Origin: Flavobacterium shii
Lineage (GTDB): Bacteria > Bacteroidota > Bacteroidia > Flavobacteriales > Flavobacteriaceae
Assembly (NCBI RefSeq): GCF_025847235.1
Contig: NZ_JAOZEW010000004.1
Location: forward strand, 1 to 64,000
DNA length: 64,000 nt
Reading direction: 5' to 3'
The position numbers and the translations under genes are program-made. The notes beneath the pieces are model-generated. The model searched no databases and was not told the origin of the DNA. It saw only the letters and a list, made by a program, of their open reading frames with translations. Of this stretch, positions 43,437 through 52,182 are shown one piece after another (position 1 is the stretch's first letter; each line of letters starts with the position of its first letter).

Positions 43437-44915
43437 ATGAAATACTTTAAAAATATAACAGGATTTAAAATCTCACTGTTTGTTATTATGATTTGTTTAT
43501 TACAAAGCTGCAGTGATTTTCTGGAACAAGAACCGGGTACGCAAACTTCGATTACCGAGCAATTAAAAACAAAACAAGGTGTTCTACAAGCATTAAATGG
43601 TGTGTACCGTGATGTTGAAGCCAATGTGCGAAGTGGTAATTTTGCAGTTTATGCAGATGTACAGGGTGGAAATCTAAAATTCACACCTTCACAGGCTAGC
43701 AGCTCAAAGGGACAAATTGATATTCCTTCGGGTATTACGAACCTATATTCTTTTGAAGATCAATCGGACGTATCCAATTTTGCTTCATTTTACAAAGAGA
43801 GTTATGATATTATAAATCAGTCTAATCTTATCTTGGAATTTACAGATGCGTTAAAAGATGCTACAGAATCCGAAAAGAATCAGATAAAAGCCGAAGCTTT
43901 GACCATAAGAGCCTACGCACACTTTTTGATAAGTGAAATATACAGCCAAAATTATGAATATACAGCAGATGCATCTCACTTGGGAATCGTTTACAATACC
44001 CTTTCTATAAATGAAGGTCTTCGTTATCCGGCTCGGGAAACAGTTGCAACAACTTATACTTATATAGTTAATGATATCATGGCAGCCATAAACCTCTATT
44101 CGGATACGATACTTTTAAACGGCCCTGCTTATTCTTACTTTAATAAAACAAGTGCAAAAGCCTTATTGGCAAGAGTTTATTTGTCTAAAAAAGACTGGAA
44201 AAATGCCTATGAAATGGCAAATGATGTTATTCTAAATTCAGGCGTGGGCTTAGTAAATTCTGCTAATTATATTTCGCAATGGGAACAACCTGATCTTCCT
44301 GTTTCAGAAATTTTATTAGAGTTTTCAATCCCTAAAAGTTCAGAAGGAAGTGTGAGCGGATCGTTATCGGTACCTTATGGATATACCTCCAAAACTGTTT
44401 ATGGCAATTATGTAGCTACACAAGATTTATTGGATTTATATGAAACTGCAGATATAAGAAAACAATTATTTCTGGAACAGCCATTATCTACTTTGGTTAA
44501 TCTGCAACTAGTAGATTTGAATTATTATTTTACCAAAAAATTCCAAGGAAATCCAGGCTACGTTGCTTTTAGATTAAGTGAGCAGTATTTAATTCGTGCC
44601 GAAGCAGCCATAGGTCTTAAGAATCCTGAAGAGGCAAAAAATGATATTAATATCATAAGATCACGAGCCAATGCATCTTTACTAACAGATACTAATAATA
44701 TTGAAGAAGCTCTATTTCTGGAACGAAGAAAAGAACTTTGTTTTGAAGGACATTTGTTTTTTGATATTGCCCGAAACAAAAAAGATATTTCTCGTAATGA
44801 CGGCTGTATAGCGATCAATTGCGGACTCTCCTACCCGTCGCTTAAATATGTATTACCAATACCTCTATATAATATCAATCTTAACTCAAACTTAAAGCAA
44901 AATGAATCGTATTAA
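43437..44915 (+). CDS. SusD/RagB outer-membrane lipoprotein
   Basis: 492 residues, surface ligand-binding lid for the SusC transporter. The start at 43437 gives a lipoprotein signal with CLLQSC; the longer frame to 43359 only overlaps susC. The mature N-terminus CSDFLEQEPG carries acidic residues of the kind that direct surface display in flavobacteria. TPR-like helices (AEALTIRAYAHFLISEIYS) and the C-terminal LFLERRKELCFEGHLFFDI are typical SusD features. Confidence 0.95.
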   Translation: MKYFKNITGFKISLFVIMICLLQSCSDFLEQEPGTQTSITEQLKTKQGVLQALNGVYRDVEANVRSGNFAVYADVQGGNLKFTPSQASSSKGQIDIPSGITNLYSFEDQSDVSNFASFYKESYDIINQSNLILEFTDALKDATESEKNQIKAEALTIRAYAHFLISEIYSQNYEYTADASHLGIVYNTLSINEGLRYPARETVATTYTYIVNDIMAAINLYSDTILLNGPAYSYFNKTSAKALLARVYLSKKDWKNAYEMANDVILNSGVGLVNSANYISQWEQPDLPVSEILLEFSIPKSSEGSVSGSLSVPYGYTSKTVYGNYVATQDLLDLYETADIRKQLFLEQPLSTLVNLQLVDLNYYFTKKFQGNPGYVAFRLSEQYLIRAEAAIGLKNPEEAKNDINIIRSRANASLLTDTNNIEEALFLERRKELCFEGHLFFDIARNKKDISRNDGCIAINCGLSYPSLKYVLPIPLYNINLNSNLKQNESY

Positions 44916-46377
44916 AATTATATCCATATTAAGTATTGTTATAACATTATTTACATCTTGTTCTAAGGATGATTATAAGTTAAGTTCGAAAAGTATTGAT
45001 CCTTTTATAAGGTTTAATGTCTTGGTAAATAGCAATAATACACCGCTCGAATATCCTGCTGTAAACACTATTTTATTGCCTGCAAATAGTTATGAAAACA
45101 AATCGATTAAAACATTAAAAGTACCTGTAGCCCTAACTTCTTCAACTTTAAAATCTCCGGTTATAGCGACTTTTAGTGCAGTAACTTCCGGAGATGTAAA
45201 TAGCTTTAGTGTAGCACCTGCCAGCGAATTACTGTTTCAAGGCAATAAACTTACCGATACGATATTCCTTTCCTTTGATAAAAGATGGGAAGACAAACAA
45301 ACAATTACTTTAAAATTAGAAAATACTTCTGATCCCGAAATTCATATCGGAAATCTAAATTCGGCTGCCGTAAACGATACTTTTACTATTAATTTATCCG
45401 AAATAAGTACGACCTATACATTTCCTATAAACCAAATTACAATTAAGGGAGAAGTGGGCGAAAAAATCGATTTTAAAGTAAATTTCCCCAATGGATTTAT
45501 TCCGTCAGAAATTGAAAATAATTCTATTTTTAAATTTCTAAATGGTTTCGACTATTCTTTGACACATGATGATTATGGAGATAACAGAAGTTATATTACC
45601 TACCATTTAACGTTGCTGGAAGATATCCAGAATGATGATGTGCGTTATCAAACCAATATTTCATTAACAAATACTCCAAATTATATTGCCACTGGAAATA
45701 CTGTTTTACAAATTGCAAAACCCATAAAATCTCCTCGAGATATTGAAACTAATCCAGCTTCTAAATTCTACGATTTATCCAATAAATATTACCTTACCTA
45801 TGGAGAAAACTGGTTTGATAAAAGTGGTACTTGTGCCTGGCAGGCTTATAATGCATTCACATTCCCGGTTGTAGTAACCAAAGATGCCGAAAATGCCATT
45901 TTATACAGTGATAACGGCACAACTAATCCTAATGATGATATCTATCACGATGCTTTTAAAATAGGATTTAATGTAGTTTCCGGAACTTCGACCACCAATT
46001 CATTTAATCTAAAAAGATGGTTTACCAATGAGAGTACGGCTGCGGCAAGTTCACCGGGATTTAATATCACTTCGGCTCTGGAGTTTTTCCCCGAAAACGG
46101 AACCAGTAAAACCAAAGGAAGTGTACTTGTTATTCCGCAGCCCATTACGATTACGGCAACAGGAACCAATAAAATAGGTCATATTATTGATATCTCGGGC
46201 GAAGGAACTTACAACGAAATAAGTACCGGTTTATTTGAAATTTCTTTTGAATTAAAACTTACGAACGAAGAGCTTTTTGGTGGAACCGTTTCTTGCCAAT
46301 ATAGAATGTACAATAATAAAACGTATCCAAAATTAGAAGCCTTAAGCGAATCTTGCCCTAAGGAAGTTGATCTTTAG
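44902..46377 (+). CDS. Surface lipoprotein of the SusCD locus, family unknown
   Basis: 491 residues. A lipoprotein signal ends FTSC, and CSKDDY resembles the flavobacterial surface-export signal (K followed by two acidic residues). The body is beta-rich, like the immunoglobulin-type surface glycan-binding proteins of PULs, but I do not recognise the family. The start overlaps the susD end by 14 bp, so it is translationally coupled. It is probably an auxiliary binding protein for the SusCD cargo. Confidence 0.75.
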   Translation: MNRIKIISILSIVITLFTSCSKDDYKLSSKSIDPFIRFNVLVNSNNTPLEYPAVNTILLPANSYENKSIKTLKVPVALTSSTLKSPVIATFSAVTSGDVNSFSVAPASELLFQGNKLTDTIFLSFDKRWEDKQTITLKLENTSDPEIHIGNLNSAAVNDTFTINLSEISTTYTFPINQITIKGEVGEKIDFKVNFPNGFIPSEIENNSIFKFLNGFDYSLTHDDYGDNRSYITYHLTLLEDIQNDDVRYQTNISLTNTPNYIATGNTVLQIAKPIKSPRDIETNPASKFYDLSNKYYLTYGENWFDKSGTCAWQAYNAFTFPVVVTKDAENAILYSDNGTTNPNDDIYHDAFKIGFNVVSGTSTTNSFNLKRWFTNESTAAASSPGFNITSALEFFPENGTSKTKGSVLVIPQPITITATGTNKIGHIIDISGEGTYNEISTGLFEISFELKLTNEELFGGTVSCQYRMYNNKTYPKLEALSESCPKEVDL

Positions 46378-46597
46378 TTTTTAGTCGCAGTTTTCAGTTG
46401 CAGTTATAGTTGCGGGAAACTTTGTCAAATTTGACTCATAAAGTTAGCCATATTCTTTTAACACATGATCGAGTCACTCTACAAAAACTTTTAAACATAT
46501 AGATTATACTCTATATAGTTTAAGCGTAAACCGAGACTGAACACTGCAACTGAACACCGAACATTAAAAACTGAGACTGAAAAATAAAAAAATAAAA
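46378..46597. repeat. CAGTTTTCAGTTGCAG inverted intergenic repeat
   Basis: Left arm TTCAGTTGCAGT (46393-46404) and right arm ACTGCAACTGAA (46543-46554) are perfect complements, within longer imperfect arms (CAGTTTTCAGTTGCAGTTATAG and GAGACTGAACACTGCAACTG). It separates the surface-lipoprotein gene from the di-heme peroxidase and could form a large hairpin in the transcript. Confidence 0.65.
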
Positions 46598-47746
46598 ATG
46601 AAGTTAAAAAAACTAGTATTCCCTCTTTTATTCCTTATAAGTTTAACGGCTTATAAAAGTGTCGAAGAACCTGATTATATCGACATTCAGGAATTAAGAA
46701 AGCTATATTCTAGTGGCGATCCTTTGTCATGGCCTAAAGCCAGACTGGATAAAACAATAGACCGTAATATATTTGAAGATATTGGAGTGCTTCCTAATGT
46801 TCCCTATCCGTCATATAATCCCTATTCTAAAGAAAAAGAAATGCTTGGCAAAATCTTATTCTTTGATCCCCGGTTATCCTCAAGCGGGCAAATTGCATGT
46901 GCTTCTTGCCACAATCCCGAATTAGGCTGGACCGATAATTTAACGCGTTCTTTTGGTCATGACCGTCAAACGGGAAAACGAAATTCGATGACAATTTTAA
47001 ATTCGGCGTATGCCAAAACATTATTTTGGGATGGACGCGCTTCGAGTCTTGAAGACCAGGCGCAATTTCCAATTGGTGATCCTCTGGAAATGAATGAAAA
47101 ACTAACTATTGCGGTTGATAAAATTGCAAAAATTAAAGGCTATAAATCACTATTTGAAGCTGCATTTGGAAACGATTCGGTATCATTAAAAAGAATACAA
47201 TATGCTATCGCAACTTTTGAGCGTTCTATAAATAGTCCTAAAAGTAAATTTGATCTGTTTGTAACCGGAAAATCTAATGCTTTTACAGATAAGCAAGTTC
47301 TGGGATTACATCTTTTTAGGACCAAAGCGCAATGCATTAATTGCCATAGTACTCCTTATTTTAGTGATAATCAATTTCATAATGATGGGCAAACGCTATA
47401 TGGTACAAAAAATGAAGATCTTGGTCGTTACAATGTGACAAAAAACATTAGCGATTTAGGAAAATTTAGAACGCCTACATTACGTGAAGTTGTAAATACT
47501 AAACCCTGGATGCACCATGGTCATTTTCCTTCTTTATTGGATGTAGTCGAACTTTATAATTTGGGAAATCCATCACCAATACAAAAAACACACTTAGGAA
47601 CGGCACGCGATTCGCTAATACCAAAACCGGATCCTTTGCTTAAAAAACTAAACCTTAATAAAGAAGAAATCGAATCTCTTTTGGCCTTTGTAGAAACATT
47701 AAGTACGCCAAACAAAAGGATTATAACACCAACACTTCCTAAATAG
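46598..47746 (+). CDS. Di-heme cytochrome c peroxidase (MauG/CcpA family)
   Basis: 382 residues, exported. Two c-type heme sites: CASCH (Cys101-His105) and CINCH (Cys246-His250). Other family features are LGKILFFDPRLSSSGQIACA, the distal GHDRQTGKRNSMTILN region and FRTPTLREV with MHHG. The signal peptide ends LISLTAYKS: a lipobox except that Cys is replaced by Tyr (codon TAT, 46652-46654). It lies 220 bp after the SusCD set on the same strand. It may reduce peroxide, or modify the imported ligand oxidatively. Confidence 0.93.
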   Translation: MKLKKLVFPLLFLISLTAYKSVEEPDYIDIQELRKLYSSGDPLSWPKARLDKTIDRNIFEDIGVLPNVPYPSYNPYSKEKEMLGKILFFDPRLSSSGQIACASCHNPELGWTDNLTRSFGHDRQTGKRNSMTILNSAYAKTLFWDGRASSLEDQAQFPIGDPLEMNEKLTIAVDKIAKIKGYKSLFEAAFGNDSVSLKRIQYAIATFERSINSPKSKFDLFVTGKSNAFTDKQVLGLHLFRTKAQCINCHSTPYFSDNQFHNDGQTLYGTKNEDLGRYNVTKNISDLGKFRTPTLREVVNTKPWMHHGHFPSLLDVVELYNLGNPSPIQKTHLGTARDSLIPKPDPLLKKLNLNKEEIESLLAFVETLSTPNKRIITPTLPK

Positions 47747-47766
47747 TAAGCATTTTATATTCTAAT

Positions 47767-47799
47767 AAAAAGCCCGATTCGTAACAAATCGGGCTTTTT
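47767..47799. terminator. Bidirectional terminator
   Basis: A 13-bp perfect stem (AAAAAGCCCGATT / AATCGGGCTTTTT) with a 7-base loop lies between the convergent peroxidase and DapB-like genes. Confidence 0.93.
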
Positions 47800-47819
47800 T
47801 AATACTTATAATCCGGTAA

Positions 47820-48569
47820 TTAAACTACAAAGTAAGGCGATAAAATATCTTCAAAATTATACAATCCTTTTTCTTTGTCTATTAAGTTCTCTGCAACAAA
47901 AATAACTCCGGTTCCAAATGCTTCCCTCGAAATCGATTCATGAATAAGTCGTACTGTTTGATATGGAAATCCAAATATTACTTCGTGTTTACCCACAATA
48001 CCTCCTGCCCTGACAGAGTTTATGCTCTCTTTTTCAACATCCAAAGCTTCGGCAATTTTTATAGCTGTTCCAGATGTTCCTTGCTTTAATTTAAAATGTT
48101 CTTCATTAACTTCTATATCAACCCAAGGGGCTATTTTTTTCAAAAATTTAGCTGCAAACAGTAAATAATTAACTCCCAAAGTAATATTAGGAGACCAAAA
48201 AACAGTCGTTTTAAGTGCTAATTTCTTTAATAATTTTAGCTCTTTATCTGTATAATGAGATATTGCCGAAATTATCTTAACTTCTTTTTTGGCAGCATCC
48301 TCTCCATAACCATAAATTCCTAAATTGGAAGAAAAATCGATTATAATATCTACGGGGTGTTTTTCCAGAAGCTCTTGCATTGTTGTTTTAGAACTAGAGT
48401 AGATTAAACCAGGCTCATCTGAATGTACGCCAAAAAATTCCGGTACTGATCGGTGCTCCAAAACTGTGCTTTGTCTTAACACCCATTCCAAACAAAAATT
48501 TTTATTCTCCAGTAGTATCGAAGCTACCGATTTACCTGTTTTTCCAAATCCTATTAGTCCTATTTTCAT
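47820..48569 (-). CDS. DapB-like protein without canonical catalytic residues
   Basis: 249 residues with the dihydrodipicolinate reductase layout: an N-terminal NAD(P) fold (KIGLIGFGKTGKSVA, VDIIIDFSSNLGI) and a C-terminal DapB-like domain (SPNITLGVNYL, EEHFKLKQGTSGTAIKIAEAL). Counting back from SGTA, the E. coli catalytic His159 is Glu157 and Lys163 is Leu161; His160 is kept as His158. The gene is alone and not near lysine genes. It is probably a DapB homologue with another job rather than the housekeeping enzyme. Confidence 0.8.
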   Translation of the reverse strand: MKIGLIGFGKTGKSVASILLENKNFCLEWVLRQSTVLEHRSVPEFFGVHSDEPGLIYSSSKTTMQELLEKHPVDIIIDFSSNLGIYGYGEDAAKKEVKIISAISHYTDKELKLLKKLALKTTVFWSPNITLGVNYLLFAAKFLKKIAPWVDIEVNEEHFKLKQGTSGTAIKIAEALDVEKESINSVRAGGIVGKHEVIFGFPYQTVRLIHESISREAFGTGVIFVAENLIDKEKGLYNFEDILSPYFVV

Positions 48570-48777
48570 AACTTCTCCTATTTTAATGAGTGTTTACCTC
48601 GTTATTATATTAAAATTTATTGTCTTAAATTTATTGTTTATTAAACAATCCTTAATGTTTCTAAGTAAAAATAGAATATATAAAATAAAAGAACTTATAC
48701 TGTAGCAACTATATATTATAATATATCAATGCCTAAATTTATAAAACTCCTGACATACGGTTGTCATACCACTGTTT

Positions 48778-48785
48778 TACTTTTG
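48778..48785 (+). promoter_or_regulatory. Putative -7 box for the YdeI-like gene
   Basis: TACTTTTG, 33 bp before the ATG at 48819. Confidence 0.45.
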
Positions 48786-48818
48786 TAAATAGCAATAACT
48801 ATAAAAATAATAAAAATT

Positions 48819-49196
48819 ATGGAAACTAAAGATGGGAAACAAGCAATATATGCCATAACAAGAACCGAATGGCGAAATTGGTTAAAAGAAAATAGTCAAA
48901 CTGAGCGGTCTGTCTGGTTGATTTTATTTCACAAAAAAAGCAAAATTCAAAGTGTAAATCTCAACGACGCAACCGAAGAAGCATTATGCTTTGGCTGGAT
49001 AGACAGTTTGTGTAAAAATCGTGATTTCGAAAGTTTTTACTTGACATTTTCACCTCGAAACCCTAAAAAATACAAATGGAGCAAACCCAACATAGAACGA
49101 GCAGAACGAATGATAGCTCAAGGTTTGATGACCGAATGCGGACAAAACTTAATTGATATTGCAAAAAATGCAGGTACATGGGACAAGTCTTTGTAG
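48819..49196 (+). CDS. YdeI/OmpD-associated family protein, short form
   Basis: 125 residues. TRTEWRNWLKENSQTERSVWLILFHKKS, EEALCFGWIDSLCKN, YLTFSPRNPKKYKWSKPNIERAERMIAQGLM and NAGTWDKSL match the N-terminal two thirds of YdeI/OmpD-associated proteins, which I recall as about 190 residues with a further C-terminal helical part. The frame stops right after that block, and I see no continuation in any frame of the following 150 bp. It is either a naturally short form or a C-terminally truncated gene. Confidence 0.7.
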   Translation: METKDGKQAIYAITRTEWRNWLKENSQTERSVWLILFHKKSKIQSVNLNDATEEALCFGWIDSLCKNRDFESFYLTFSPRNPKKYKWSKPNIERAERMIAQGLMTECGQNLIDIAKNAGTWDKSL

Positions 49197-49951
49197 AATA
49201 TTCACCGCAAATTAAAAAATTTAAAATCCCTTAAATAAATTAAGGATAATTACCTCTAGATAAACGTATAATAAACAACAACTAGCCTTCATAATTCAAT
49301 CCTTTCTAAAAACTACACTTGTTAAATAAATTTAATTTAAACTTGCAATTGTTAAAAATATAACAAATATTTATTTCAAGAGAACAATACTACAAAAAAT
49401 ACCTTACTTTTATAACACCTAAGTCATTAATACTTAACAATTTACGATTAAAAATAAAAGTTTTTAAAATCCCATTGCTAATTTATGTACATAAGTATAT
49501 GAAAAATAATTTAAAGCAAGATTATATAAATATAACCCGTTGGGTATAATTCGCAAATTTTTCATTTAACACATAGAAACATAGATTTTATGTGTAAAAA
49601 TGAGCACAAAAAGAAATATATTTCTCTCACATAGCTAGCTTTGTGTGTTTTAAATAAGTGAAACGCTTTTTGAGAGTACCAAAATCTATGTTTCTATGTG
49701 TTAAGATTAATTACACCCAACGGGTTAAATATATTTTGTTATAATACAATTATAAGCCTCTCTCTCCCATCACGACTATAATTATTACTCAAACCTATTT
49801 TACATCTGTATAGGGCATAAAATAAAACTACAGTTTTACTGCCAAAATAAGATCAATAAGCATCCCAATTACAATAGGTAACACATTGCTAATTATAGCA
49901 GCTGACTATTATATTTATAGCCCAAATTTATATAACTTAAACCTATAGAAA
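49197..49951. other. Long non-coding region containing a palindromic element
   Basis: 755 bp, the longest gene-free stretch in the window. Apart from the element at 49533-49727 it is AT-rich without ORFs of note. The promoter of the unknown/cysteine desulfurase pair must lie in the last 200 bp, but no TAnnTTTG box was seen. Confidence 0.6.
49533..49727. repeat. 195-bp nested palindromic element
   Basis: Outer arms TAACCCGTTGGGTATAATT (49533-49551) and AATTACACCCAACGGGTTA (49709-49727) pair at 18 of 19 positions. Inner 24-bp arms (49566-49589 and 49681-49704) are perfect complements, and the centre holds CACATAGCTAGCTTTGTG, near-palindromic. The arms lie at matching distances, so the whole unit can fold as one long hairpin. 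It encodes no protein and looks like a MITE-like or structural intergenic repeat. A lone outer arm occurs at 32868-32886. Confidence 0.85.
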
Positions 49952-50791
49952 ATGAAACTAGAGCTTTTTAAACTCAACCTGTTAGAGAATAATATTTTCC
50001 AGTTAATTGAAAAATATATTTCCGAAAATCAATTTATGACACCTCCTATAATCTACTTGGAAGGTGGGCATTATGACCCACGTTATGAGATTAGTGATTT
50101 TTCATTAAACTCCCTTACTCATGTTCTTAATATTTCTAACAATCTAATTGTGAAACACAAAGGTGATATAAAAATTGTTATCGGAATCTTAGTAGATAAT
50201 CTAGGTCTTTCGTGTAATGAAAATACTTGTGAGATTACTAACCATAGCGAAACCATTAAAAACAATGATACGCTGCCTGAAGAAATTGAAAAAATATTGA
50301 ATAAATATTTAATTGTCAAAAGAGAGAAGATCATCATATCTAATGAAAAAAATTGCAAAAATAAAACTATTTCATTTTTAAAGAAAAGCATAAAATTGAA
50401 TCATGATTCTATTACTATTGAAGACAAAAATGGTGTTCTATCAATACTGTATCATGCACAAGATAACCAGTTTATTCAGTTAGCCGAAATAAAAAATGAT
50501 GTTATATGGATTGCAAAATGCCCATCGATTATGGCTCAGCATTACAGTAATATCACTGATAAAATTTTAAAAAGATTTAATGATGCTTCCGATATAACAA
50601 TAATTGACTTTTCGGAAAGTGAGGATATGAATAAGGTTACAAGAGGTGTTGAGGTAGCAGTTAATGTGTATATACCTACTGTAATTAATACAGAAAGAGT
50701 GAACATCCATAATGTTTTTATGACGGATTATGGAGATAATCAATACACTATTGCAAATACATTCTCAAAATTACATCCTCTAAACGTATAG
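49952..50791 (+). CDS. Unknown protein paired with a cysteine desulfurase
   Basis: 279 residues, no signal peptide or membrane helix; I do not recognise the family. Visible points are an N-terminal conserved-looking block (PPIIYLEGGHYDPRYEISDF), a strand-rich core (GDIKIVIGILVDNLGLSC), a CxxxxC pair (CNENTC, about residues 90-95), a Lys/Asn-rich middle, and a C-terminal block (VAVNVYIPTVINTERVNIH, MTDYGDNQYTIANTFSKLH). The stop is 3 bp before the cysteine desulfurase start, so the two are surely one operon. It may accept, deliver or use the sulfur, but this is only an inference. Confidence 0.75.
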   Translation: MKLELFKLNLLENNIFQLIEKYISENQFMTPPIIYLEGGHYDPRYEISDFSLNSLTHVLNISNNLIVKHKGDIKIVIGILVDNLGLSCNENTCEITNHSETIKNNDTLPEEIEKILNKYLIVKREKIIISNEKNCKNKTISFLKKSIKLNHDSITIEDKNGVLSILYHAQDNQFIQLAEIKNDVIWIAKCPSIMAQHYSNITDKILKRFNDASDITIIDFSESEDMNKVTRGVEVAVNVYIPTVINTERVNIHNVFMTDYGDNQYTIANTFSKLHPLNV

Positions 50792-50794
50792 ATT

Positions 50795-51970
50795 ATGGAT
50801 GCAAATAAAACGCAATTAGTCTATATGGACTATAATGCTACAACCCCTTGTGATAGAGATGTGGTTAATGAAATGTTACCCTATTTTACACAAATGTATG
50901 GTAATGCAGCCAGTATACATTATGATTTGGGATGGTATAGTAAGACAGCTGTTGATAATGCCCGAAAACAGGTTGCAAATTTAATAAATGCAGATCAACT
51001 CGAAATCATCTTTACTTCGGGTGCTACAGAAGGAAATAATTTGGCTATTCGAGGTGTTTATGAAGCTTGTAAATCCAAAGGTAATCATCTCATTACTTGT
51101 AAAACGGAACATAAAGCAACATTGGATACATTAGAACATTTGCAGCGTATAGGTGCAAATGTGACATTTTTGGATGTAGATGATAGAGGTATGATTAATC
51201 TGGACGAGTTGGGAAAAACTATAAATAAAGAGACTATTTTGGTTTGCCTAATGTATGCAAACAATGAAACTGGAGTAATTCACCCTTTTGCAGAAATTGG
51301 GGAATTATGTAAGAAAAACAAAATAATGTTTATGTGTGATGCAACACAAGCTGTTGGAAAAGTACCTATTGATGTTAAGAACAGTTTAGTAGATATTTTA
51401 ACTTTTTCTGCACATAAAATGTATGGCCCAAAAGGTGTTGGTGCCGTTTTTATAAAAGATGGCCATAAAACAGATATAATGCCCCAAATAACGGGTGGTG
51501 GACATGAAAATGGAATGAGAAGTGGTACACTAAATGTTCCTGCAATTGTAGGTTTTGGCAAAGCAGCCGAGAATGCAATGAAAGAATTAGAATCAAATGC
51601 AAATTCAAAATTAGTACCACTCCGCAACCAGCTGGAAGATTTTTTAATAGGATTAGGGGAAGTTAAACTAAATGGAGGTAATGTAAAAAGACTTCCTCAT
51701 GTTACAAATATTTCCTTTTTTAATATCGATGGGAAGCGTTTATTGAAATCATTAAATAAATTTTTGGCAGTAAGTTCTGGATCTGCATGTTCCTCGGCAT
51801 CATTAGATACAAGTCATGTATTAAAAGCAATGGGTATTTCCAGCGAAACGGCCCAGTCTACAATAAGGTTTTCAATAGGAAAATATACAACTGAAGATGA
51901 TATTGATTTTGCAATTAATAAAATAAAAGGAATTTTGGCCTCTTTACGACCAATGAATACAAAAACCTAA
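50795..51970 (+). CDS. IscS/NifS-type cysteine desulfurase
   Basis: PLP enzyme of 391 residues that takes sulfur from cysteine as an enzyme persulfide. PLP motifs: SGATEGNNLAI, the His in KTEHKATLD, CDATQAVGK and Lys208 in SAHKMYGPKG. The catalytic Cys332 lies in the loop SSGSACSSASLDTSHVLKAMG, which is the long-loop IscS form (class I), not SufS. There is no iscU, iscA, sufE or tRNA-thiolation gene beside it; its only partner is the unknown gene upstream. A dedicated sulfur-transfer role is likely. Confidence 0.92.
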   Translation: MDANKTQLVYMDYNATTPCDRDVVNEMLPYFTQMYGNAASIHYDLGWYSKTAVDNARKQVANLINADQLEIIFTSGATEGNNLAIRGVYEACKSKGNHLITCKTEHKATLDTLEHLQRIGANVTFLDVDDRGMINLDELGKTINKETILVCLMYANNETGVIHPFAEIGELCKKNKIMFMCDATQAVGKVPIDVKNSLVDILTFSAHKMYGPKGVGAVFIKDGHKTDIMPQITGGGHENGMRSGTLNVPAIVGFGKAAENAMKELESNANSKLVPLRNQLEDFLIGLGEVKLNGGNVKRLPHVTNISFFNIDGKRLLKSLNKFLAVSSGSACSSASLDTSHVLKAMGISSETAQSTIRFSIGKYTTEDDIDFAINKIKGILASLRPMNTKT

Positions 51971-51985
51971 AAATACCTATAAACA

Positions 51986-52013
51986 AAATAAGGAAGCCGA
52001 AGCTTCCTTATTT
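51986..52013 (+). terminator. Terminator of the cysteine desulfurase operon
   Basis: A 12-bp perfect stem (AAATAAGGAAGC / GCTTCCTTATTT) with a 4-base loop, 15 bp after the stop. The T-run is weak. Confidence 0.75.
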
Positions 52014-52182
52014 CAGAAAAAGAACTTATTTAAAAAATTACTTGCCTCTTGGAATAAGACAAATGAAAAATCAAGAGCAAATATCATCTAATTTTAAGGT
52101 TAATTTTCCCTATAAACGTCATTAAACCCCTAGAATAGGGTAAAATTCATCAAGGATTACTAACCTTCCGATCAAGCTATAC

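Noticed and set aside
49533..49727. CRISPR-like or transposon array
   Set aside because: The repeats are inverted, not direct, there are no spacers, and no transposase or cas gene is nearby.
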